Notes under the pieces: generated by a model | Seen by the model: the letters and a program-made list of their open reading frames with translations, nothing else | Databases searched by the model: none | What the model was told of the DNA's origin: nothing | In this document: positions 55,862 through 64,000 of the stretch, one piece after another | Position numbering within the stretch: the first letter of the stretch is position 1 | Layout of the letters: every line of letters starts with the position of its first letter | Assembly (NCBI RefSeq): GCF_018687715.1 | Contig: NC_056758.1 | Coordinates: forward strand, 8,206,501 to 8,270,500 | Source of the DNA: Carya illinoinensis | Taxonomy: Eukaryota; Streptophyta; Magnoliopsida; Fagales; Juglandaceae | Length of the DNA: 64,000 nt | Direction of reading: 5' to 3' | Made by a program: the position numbers and the translations under genes

Positions 55862-57232
55862 TGTTGCCCAAATGACTAACACAAGAGGGGGTGAATTGAG
55901 TTGTATTTAAAAAAATAACAATTATAAATCAAATATACAATATAAAATATAAACAAAATACGAAACAACAATAAATATAAAGAGTAAGGGTAAGAGAGAA
56001 GCAAACTCAGTATGTTAACGAGGTTCGGCCCCACTGCCTACATCCTCGCCTCAAGCTACCCCTTGAGGATCTCCAAATTCACTATTCAACTTTCTTCAGG
56101 TGGAGATAGAAACCTATTACACCTTTGAACAACACCGCTACAAAGGATCCGTGTAGAACACCCTCTACACTTGCAATCACTTTACACGTAGTGATTCAAC
56201 TATTCCCTGTGTAGAACACTTTCTACACGCACAAGGGTTATACACACCCTTTTACTGATACAAGAGCTGATAGTGGGTAGGTTATCAGAAAACACTTCTC
56301 AATGAGTGAAATAAAAACAATACAGCGCAAACTAAATATCTCTCAAAATGAACAAGGATTAAGGCTCAATGCTTAGAGAAGAGAGAATGAAAGTTTTGAA
56401 TAAATGTTGTATGCTCTAGATGTTGTAAATGTAAAGCTCTCAAATGATCTATTTATAGGCATATAAGACTTTATATTCAAATTTAAAAAGATTCACATGT
56501 CAAAGACAACATCATTCACTTTTTCAAAAAATTCAAATAAAAGGTTCTTCTTTTTCAATTGTCAAAGACAACATCATTCATTTTTCAAATATTTCAAACC
56601 TAATCTTTTACTTTTGGCATATGGCAAAAGGAGCACACTTTACTTTTCAAAAAATTCAAAATGAGCACACTTTACTTTTCAAAAAATTCAAACCTAATCT
56701 TTTTACTTTTTGTATATGACAAAAGGAGCACACTTTACTTTTCAAATTTTTCAAACAAAAACATCTACCTTTTGCATAAGTCAAAAAAAGTATCATTCAC
56801 TTTTGAAAATATTCAAATAAAACATGCACATGTAAAAGATGACAATCACTCATCTTTAATATTTTCAAAATTCAAACCTTTAATCATGTAATGCACATGT
56901 GAAATATGACAATCAATCATCTTTCAAAATTTTCAAATTTAATTTTCAAAATATTCATGCACATGTGGAAAATGTATTTTAATGTTTTATGATAAAATAT
57001 TAATTTTGAGCCTTAATCCTAATTTTGAATTTTTAAGAGATTTATAACATTACTCTATGACTTTAATGTGAACTTGTTCCCTTCTTGCTCATGCTTATTT
57101 CCTTGATGTGCTTGACTCCATTGTGTAGACAACTTGAGCTTGAGACTCCTTTATTCTTTGAATTCATTTGTTATCATCAAAATCCATGTGTAGATATATA
57201 ATTACACAAAACTAGAAACCTTGGGTTCAACA
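55862..57232 (-). repeat. 3' LTR of the SIRE-like element (1371 bp)
   Basis: On the - strand TGTTGAACCC...TTTGGGCAACA. Much of it aligns with 61616-62628. It holds short internal repeats (ACTTTACTTTTCAAAAAATTC units near 56640-56760). Confidence 0.85.
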
Positions 57233-57246
57233 ATCTCCTCCTTTTT
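57233..57246 (-). other. Polypurine tract of the SIRE-like element
   Basis: On the - strand AAAAAGGAGGAGAT lies directly before the TGTTGAAC start of the 3' LTR. Confidence 0.8.
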
Positions 57247-58879
57247 GATGATGACAAATACTTGATAAAACCTGAAGCCTGTATTAATACTTAAGCTCCC
57301 CCTGAGAATGTGCGTTAGTTTTTCAAGCAAAAGTATAAATATAATTCCAAGCATATATAACAAGTTTAGCAATTCAAACAATGTTAATATTCTAGTTTAA
57401 CACTTCTCCCCATTTTGGCATCATTAAGAAGTATCCGTAGCAAGTAAATAGACTGAAGAAAACGGTGTGTTAGTAGACACTGTAGATAGTTGAAAAAATG
57501 AATCCGCCCGTGACCCGACAAGCGTGGCTGGAGATTTGAAAAAATCGCTTGATGTTATTGACAAAGGAGATTAAGGGCTCCGAGTTTCTAAAAAAAATGT
57601 CATTTTCACCCATCGGTAAAAAAAATCATATTGCTCTTTAACTTGAATGATAGCTTGTCTTGTTCTTTATGCTATCTCTATAAAATCAGTCTTAAAGTTC
57701 ATTCAATCCGCATCAAATTTTCTTCTCATCTCTATAACTCATCTGCATTCCTTCAACATTCTCGCTTTAAGCTTTCAATTCTTTTCTCAATGGCTCATTC
57801 TTCTAACATTCCTCTGGATTCATCCATGAGATATTCTACACCTCAATCTCTTGTCCTTTCTGCAGCTACCATTGGTGCCATTTTGTAGTAAGAAAATAAC
57901 AATTTAGCTAATAAGTCAGACTCCGATGCTATTTACGACTTGGTGAGTCTCAGGACTCGCTACTCCTCCTCTATAGTTGCTTTTTCCCAACGGTTACAAG
58001 TCAGAAACCATGAGGTTGAAAAGCTTAAAGAACAAATTGTTGTACTTCAGCGAATTGTTCAAGAGTCTCACACAAGGGAAGGAATCCTTCGGCAGAAGAA
58101 TAAACAATTGAAATCTCTATTGGATTCTTTATTCCACTTGCCAGTTCCTATGTAGGGCTGAGCAGAAATCCGAAAATCCGACTCCGACTCCGACTCCGAC
58201 TCCGCTCCGACTCCGACAAGTCGGAGTCGGAGTCGGAGTTTTTTTCCCCCTGGAAGTCGGAGTCGGAGTCGGAGTCGGAGGTAGAGGTGTCCCGACTCCG
58301 ATCCGATCCGACTCCGACTCCGACACACCGACTCCGACTCCGACTCCGACTCCGACTTCCAATCCGACTCCGACTCCGACTTCTACTCCGACTCCAACTC
58401 CGATATTGTGCATATTTTATAAAAATATTTGTTATCAATATATTAACATCTAATAAATAATAATCTATAAACATTATAATGAATAATATAAGTTAATATA
58501 GTTACTATAAGTTAATTTACATTACTAATTTACTATAAGTTAGTAAGTTACTATAAGTTAATATAGTTATTAGTTACACTATAAGTTACTAATTACTATA
58601 CCTTATATAGTTAATTTACATTACTAATTTACTATAAGTTACTATAAGTTAATATAGTTATTATATAAGTTACCATACCTTATATAGTTAATTTACATTA
58701 CTAATTTACTATAAGTTACTATATAAGTTACTATACCTTATATAGTTAATTTACATTACTAATTTACTATAAGTTACTATATAAGTTACTATAGCTTATT
58801 TTATATTTTACATTACTAGTTTACTATAAGTCAATATATAATATATAGTTATATATATACTATATATATTAAGGGCTTG

Positions 58880-59690
58880 TATAGTATATAGTTACTATAC
58901 TATGTATAGTAATTAACTATACTTATATAATATATATAGTTATACTTATATAATATAATATATATAGTTATATATTAGCTTAGTAATTAACTATACTTAT
59001 ATAATATATTGGAGGAGTACTTATATACTATAATATATATAGTTATATATTAACTTACTAATTAACTATATTTATATAATATATTGGAGGAGTACTTATA
59101 TAATATAATATATATAGTTATATATTAACTTACTAATTAACTATATTTATATAATATATTGGAGGAGTACTTATATAATATAATATATATAGTTATATAT
59201 TAACTTACTAATTAACTATACTTATATAATATATATAGTTATACTTATATACTATAATATATATAGTTATTCATTAACTTACTAATTAACTATACTTATA
59301 TAATATATATAGTTATACTTATATAATATAATATATATAGTTATATATTAACTTAGTAATTAACTATACTTATATAATATATTGGAGGAGTACTTATATA
59401 CTATAATATATATAGTTATATATTAACTTACTAATTAACTATATTTATATAAGATATTGGAGGAGTACTTATATAATATAATATATATAGTTATATATTA
59501 ACTTACTAATTAACTATATTTATATAATATATATAGTTATACTTATATACTATAATATATATAGTTATATATTAACCTACTAATTAACTATACTTATATA
59601 ATATATATAGTTATACTTATATACTATAATATATATAGTTATATATTAACTTACTAATTAACTATATTTATATAATATATAATAGTATAC
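58880..59690. repeat. AT-rich minisatellite, unit about 72-76 bp, inside the hAT
   Basis: AACTTACTAATTAACTATA, then TATATAATATATTGGAGGAG and TACTTATATA, recur about ten times. Some units lack the GGAGGAG part. Confidence 0.85.
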
Positions 59691-59990
59691 TATTAGTTAA
59701 TATATATTAAATTAATATCACAATATAATTACATAATTATTAAATATATTCCCTTGGATATAACAACAATAAAAAAAATTTGTCAAATTTCTAATATATA
59801 ACTCTCTAAGTTAGTAATAATTAATAAAGTAATAATTAACTAGTGATTTTTTTAGTGAGTTAATTAAATAATACACATTAAATTGTTACTTAATCTTATT
59901 TTTACTAACTTAAAATATATTTTTACTCACTTATTATTTATTAATTTATTTTTATTGTTTAGAAGTAGAATTTAGAAGTAGAAAGTCTTA

Positions 59991-60124
59991 AACGGCGCCG
60001 TTATTGGAAACTGGGTTGCGTGAAACGGCGCCGTTTCACGCAACCCTTTATTTTTTTTCAGATTTCTGTCACTGAAACGGCGCCGTTTGGGGTGAAAATA
60101 GCCCCAAACGGCGCCGTTTCAGTG
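59991..60124. repeat. Cluster of four AACGGCGCCGTT palindromes with two long hairpins
   Basis: The self-complementary 12-mer is at 59991-60002, 60024-60035, 60076-60087 and 60107-60118. 60013-60046 is a perfect 34-bp palindrome without a loop. 60070-60092 pairs perfectly with 60102-60124, a 23-bp stem with a 9-base loop. Confidence 0.95.
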
Positions 60125-60852
60125 TTTGCTATTAGGTCTTTTTGCCCCCCCCCCCTTTCTCTTCTTCCCCCCCGATCCCTTCGAGTCCCCCTGCGCCGAA
60201 TGCGAATGCAGCGAATCCCTCTCTGCCTCTCTCACCTCTCATCTCAGATTCTCTCTCCCCCCCGATTCCCTCCCCTCCCCGATTCTCTGCCTCTCTCACC
60301 TCTCACCTCTCATCCCGATCTCTCTCACCTCTCATCTCAAAACCTTATTATTAGGTTTCCCGGCCCCCCCCTCTTCCCCCCCGATTCCCTCCCCTCCCCC
60401 TGCGCCGAATCACTCTCTCTCACTCTTTGATTTCTCTTTTCTGTTATGGATTTGGTTTTGGTTTTGATTTGTATTTTCGTTTTTTGGTTTTGATTCCCTC
60501 CCCTCCCCCTGCGCCGATTGCCGAATCCGTCGTTTGGGTTTGTTTTTTGAGGATTTCTCACCGACTCCGTCCCGACTCCGCTCCGACAAGTTGGAGCCGG
60601 AGCCGGAGCGGAGTCTAACACCTTCGGAGGCGGAGTCGGAGGCCAGATTCGGCCTCCGATAAAATCGGAGTCGGAGTCGGATGGCTCCAATACCGACTCC
60701 GATTCGTCGGTGCTCAGCCCTGTTCCTATGGATAGGGATGGCATGATATTGTATGAAGAGAATGAGCGTCTCAAACATGAGGCTAAGAACCTCAAGTTTA
60801 TGTAAAAGTATTTTAAAAAATCTCTCTATTTTTATTGACTCTGGTCTATCTT

Positions 60853-61600
60853 TTAAGAGATATTCATAGCATTCATCATATCTATTTCTCTTCTTATCAT
60901 ACATAATCTATCATCTGGTAAAGGTTTTGTGAAAATATCTACTAACTGATCGTGTGTGTTTGTGAACTCTAGTACTATATCGCCTTTCTACACATGATCT
61001 CGAAGAAAATGATATCTTATTTCAATATGCTTAGTTCTAGAATGTTGTATTGGGTTCTTTGAAAGATTTATAGCACTTGTATTATCACATTTGATTGGAA
61101 TATGATTATATATGAGTTTAAAATCTTCAAGTTGTTGCTTCATGCAAAGAACTTGAACACAACAACTACCCGCAGCAACATATTCTGCTTCAGCAGTAAA
61201 TAATGCAACAGAATTTTATTTTTTTACTAAACCAGGAAACTAGTGCATGACCTAAGAAATGACATGCGCCACTAGTGCTTTTCCGATCTATTTTACAACT
61301 AGCATAATCAGCATTTGTGCAGCTGATTAGATCGAAAGATGTGTATTTAGGATACCATAATCTTAGGTTAATTGTACCACTAAGATATCTAAGAATGTGT
61401 TTAACAGTAATTAAATGTGATTCTTTTGGAGATGATTGAAAGCATGCACATAAACACACACTAAACATAATATATGGTCTACTGGCTGTCAAATGTAATA
61501 AACTACCAATCATACCTCGATATACCTTCGAGTCAACTGACTTACTGATTTCATCTTTATCAAGTTTAGTTGATGGGCTCATTGGTGTTCCAATTTCCTT
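60853..61600 (-). pseudogene. Copia RT C-terminus and RNase H, truncated
   Basis: On the - strand: IGTPMSPSTKLDKDE, SKVYRGMIGSLLHLTASRP, HILRYLSGTINLRLWYP, KIDRKSTSGACHFLGHALVSW. After a frameshift near 61215, TAEAEYVAAGSCCVQ, IKCDNTSAINLSKNPIQHSR and FTKPLPDDRLC follow. The RNase H residue pattern S-D-A-D-Y-A reads TNADYAS here, so one acidic residue looks lost. A TAG at 60990-60988 stands where relatives have CAG. Confidence 0.85.
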
Positions 61601-61601
61601 A

Positions 61602-61613
61602 GCTCTGATACCA
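61602..61613 (-). other. Primer-binding site of the SIRE-like element
   Basis: On the - strand TGGTATCAGAGC follows the LTR end TTGGGCAACA after two bases. It is complementary to initiator methionine tRNA. Confidence 0.85.
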
Positions 61614-61615
61614 AT

Positions 61616-62628
61616 TGTTGCCCAGATGACTAACACAAACGGGAGGGTGAATTGAGTTGTATTTAAAAAAATAACAATTATAAATCAAATATACAATATA
61701 AAATATAAACAAAATACAAAACAACAATAAATATAAAGAGTAAGGGTAAGAGAGAAGCAAACTCAGTATGTTAACGAGGTTCGGCCCCACTGCCTAGGTC
61801 CTCGCCTCAAGCTACCCCTTGAGGATCCCCAAATTCACTATTCAACCTCCTTCAGGTGGAGATAGAAAGGATCCATGTAGAACACTCTCTACACTTGCAA
61901 TCACCTTACACGTAGTGATTCAACTATTCCCTGTGTAGAACACTTTCTACACGCACAAGGGTTATACACACCCTTTTACTGATACAAGAGCTGATAGTGG
62001 GTAGGTTATCAAAAAACACTCCTCAATGAGTGAAATAAGAACAATACAGCGCAAATTATATATCTCTCAAAATGAACAAGGATTAAGGCTCAATGCTTAG
62101 AGAAGAGAGAATGAAAGCTTTGAATGAATGTTGTATGCTCTAGATGTTGTAAATGTGAAGTTCTCAAATGATCTATATATAGGCATATAAGACTTCATAT
62201 TCAAATTTAAAAAAATTCACATGTCAATATCAACATCATTCACTTTTTCAAAAAATTCAAATAAAAGGTTTTTCTTTTTCAATTGTCAAAGACAACATCA
62301 TTCATTTTTCAAATACTTCAAATCTAATCTTTTACTTTTGGCATATGGCAAAAGGAACACACTTTACTTTTCAAAAAATTTAAACCTAATCTTTTTACTT
62401 TTTGCATATGACAAAAGGAGCACACTTTACTTTTAAAATTTTTCAAACAAAAACATATACCTTTTGCATAAGTCAAAAAAAGTATCAATCACTTTTGACA
62501 ATATTCAAATAAAACATGCACATGTGAAAGATGACAATCAATCATCTTTAATATTTTCAAAGTTCAAACCTTTAATCATGTAATGCATATGTGAAAGATT
62601 ACAATTAATTATCTTTCAAAATTTTCAA
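61616..62628 (-). repeat. 5' LTR of the SIRE-like element, truncated
   Basis: Aligns with 55862 onward up to about 62628. It has a 26-bp deletion near 61866 relative to the other LTR and lacks an extra repeat unit. At 62628 the match ends abruptly and GAAGAAGAAGAACATG follows, so about 360 bp of the LTR start are missing. Confidence 0.8.
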
Positions 62629-64000
62629 GAAGAAGAAGAACATGTGCAGATATTAAAGAAGAACATGATTCACATAAAAAGTGGGTGATCGAGCAATTTA
62701 TAACATTGTTAGTGGCATTTTCTAATATAATATGATCAGACAAAAGTTGGATAACCCTTAATGATGGAGATGAGCCAAACAAGAAAGAGACGGAGAGATA
62801 GAATTCACAAAGATTTTGTGAATTCTTCAAGAAGGTTTGTCATTTTTTAACCTAACCAGATGATATATCATGCAGAATTACATGGTTTTGGTTATGCTAC
62901 TGGTTCCGTGTCAAACTTTGTAGAACAATCATTTCCCTCCAATTTGCACTCCCTAAAACCTCCAATTTTGAAGCCATTCTTAGGAAGAAGAGAACAGTCA
63001 TCACGCTGCTGGAAGGATACTTGTGGCAGAAAATTGTAAGGGTCATCACAAAATGGGCTGACATTCATGTTATCTGCAACGTACAAAGCCATGGTACTAT
63101 GGTAGCATATTACATCTCCGATGCTTAGAAAGGGTCTATATTGAGGACCATATTAATCTTATATTTCAACAAATTGGCATGCACATAGAATTGTTTTCTA
63201 ACACAATTTTTTTAAGTTCAATATATAACCGTCCAGCCCATTATCATGGTTAAGCTTAGCAAAGAAGATAAACTTACCACTTTACGAATCAGAGGCTCTA
63301 GAATGGGCTTCAGCAAATGATGGACTGATTGCATCCTCATGAGTCATGACCTCCATAACAACACTGAACATCATGAAGATATATCATTAGAAATGAAATG
63401 TATGTAATTCATATCAAGGTCATGAAAATTAAGAGAAAGGAAAGAAAATAAGATAAATGAATGTATAGTTTTATGATGTTTTTATTTTCTCCATATGATG
63501 ATTATGTGAAAGAAATGGAGCAAAAGGTTGGATGCACAAGCCAGTGAGCCACACTGAAGGCAGTTGGGACAAGGCAGCCCCTGTTTTAAGGAGAAGCATG
63601 AAATAGCAAAAATTTTCACAATTTCAGTAAAACTCTTACCAAAGTTGAGTTTCCAGACTAAAAATCTCTACAGAGAAGTTCTTGCTAAAAATAATGCTTT
63701 CAAATCATGAAACTTATGTTGTTACTGAGGAAGGAAAAAAGAGTAGGAAACCATGGAGATCTTATTTTTCTTCTGTTCTAGAAAAATATCCTTCAGTTTA
63801 TTGGACATTGTACATTTTGTTTTTCAGTAAAACAAGGATTCTATTGATGACACTCACACACACACATGTACACATTCCTTCAACTTATTGTTACTAGAAA
63901 CTATTTTTTCTCGTTTCTGTAAATTTGAGAGTATCATAACCAATGACCACTATAAGCACAATATCCAATATGGTGTCCTTGATAGCATCCAGAGCTTCTG
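62629..64000. other. Unassigned right edge with weak exon-like signals on the - strand
   Basis: On the - strand, TTGTACGTTGCAG|AT at about 63078 looks like an acceptor. The frame after it (NMNVSPFCDDPYNFLPQ to CSTKFDTEPVA, stop at about 62892) is open for 60 codons. Further upstream, MEVMTHEDAISPSFAEAHSR ends in TAA just before AAAGTG|GTAAGT at about 63275. I recognise neither. They may be exons of a broken or edge-cut gene, or chance. Confidence 0.25.

Larger units (their letters stand above)
58153..60722. mobile_element. Non-autonomous hAT element (2570 bp) with TCGGAG subterminal repeats
   Basis: TAGGGCTGAGC at the left and GCTCAGCCCTG at the right. A perfect 8-bp duplication TTCCTATG flanks it (58145-58152 and 60723-60730). 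The ends (58170-58400 and 60555-60700) are full of CCGACT/AGTCGG words. Inside are an AT-rich minisatellite (58880-59690), a palindrome cluster (59991-60124) and a C-rich stretch (60140-60400). No transposase coding was found. Confidence 0.9.
57790..60805 (+). pseudogene. Antisense coiled-coil reading frame in the SIRE-like element, split by a hAT
   Basis: On the + strand, opposite to pol, ATG 57790 opens MAHSSNIPLDSSMRYSTPQ. Stops TAG TAA at 57886-57891 interrupt it. The same frame then runs to 58152 (RTRYSSSIVAFSQRLQVRNH, EVEKLKEQIVVLQRIVQES, LRQKNKQLKSLLDSLF). The hAT occupies 58153-60722. After the target duplication the frame resumes in register (MDRDGMILYEENERLKHEAK) and ends at TAA 60803-60805. 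The Leu spacing indicates a coiled coil. I do not recognise a family and infer no function. Confidence 0.6.
55862..62628 (-). mobile_element. SIRE/Maximus-like Ty1-copia deletion derivative, interrupted by a hAT
   Basis: Read on the - strand: truncated 5' LTR (62628-61616), primer site (61613-61602), the RT end and RNase H (61600-60853), a region with an antisense frame, a purine tract (57246-57233) and the 3' LTR (57232-55862). The primer site runs almost directly into the C-terminal RT coding. About 4 kb (gag, protease, integrase and most of RT) are therefore missing. A 2570-bp hAT sits inside. Confidence 0.85.

Noticed and set aside
58068..58474. Several overlapping ORFs of Val-Gly or Ser-Arg-Glu repeats
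   Set aside because: They are translations of the CCGACT/AGTCGG subterminal repeats of the hAT in different frames.
60020..60467. Overlapping Pro/Ser-rich ORFs
   Set aside because: Translation of a C-rich low-complexity stretch in the hAT. No start context, no homologue recognised.

Overview
The window is nuclear DNA of a flowering plant, most likely a woody eudicot. The evidence is an ACD6-type ankyrin/PGG membrane-protein gene family with GT-AG introns, plant lineages of Ty1-copia (SIRE/Maximus-like) and Ty3-gypsy (Tat-like) elements, L1-type LINEs with an RNase H domain, BED-finger hAT transposons, CACTA ends and many MITEs. Some MITE ends resemble families I associate with Fagales (walnut, hickory, oak). 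That is a weak inference. I see no rRNA, tRNA, CRISPR array or organelle sequence.

Host genes are few. Two tandem ACD6-like genes on the + strand frame the window. Copy 1 has its last exons at 491-1840 and its first exon off the left edge. Copy 2 looks complete, at 45565-52853. Both, and a third inverted fragment at 2830-3154, carry a conserved symmetric candidate exon of 49-50 codons. Copy 2 has collected a LINE and several MITEs in its introns. A cytochrome P450 exon fragment lies at 14685-14905, and a captured DnaJ/DUF3444 gene fragment sits inside a Pack-MULE-like element at 37975-39773.

Everything else I can identify is a nested pile of transposons. From the left: a degenerate LINE (3155-6690, - strand); a CACTA head; a Tat-lineage gypsy element (about 6860-13224, - strand) with two RNase H domains, an antisense reading frame and a 485-bp tandem repeat, inserted in another gypsy integrase; and a gypsy LTR fragment. 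A large hAT transposon follows (about 15100-30205, - strand). It was later invaded by a 2.8-kb solo LTR (16179-18990) and by a nearly intact copia element (20018-25429), which landed in the hAT transposase exon. Next come an inverted-repeat-flanked LINE tail (30745-32775), two side-by-side non-autonomous hATs (32995-36093 and 36140-36979), a MITE, the Pack-MULE-like element, another MITE, a LINE tail, and LTR-derived DNA up to 45364, about 200 bp before the ATG of copy 2. To its right a SIRE-like copia deletion derivative (55862-62628, - strand) carries an antisense coiled-coil frame that a 2.57-kb hAT interrupts with a perfect 8-bp target duplication. The last 1.4 kb has only weak exon-like signals.

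The window is best read as a transposon nest around a tandem cluster of putative immune-type ankyrin membrane proteins. The points most worth checking are the unusual candidate cassette exon shared by three ankyrin copies, the Pack-MULE capture, the antisense frames in two unrelated LTR elements, and the palindrome cluster in the hAT at 58153-60722.
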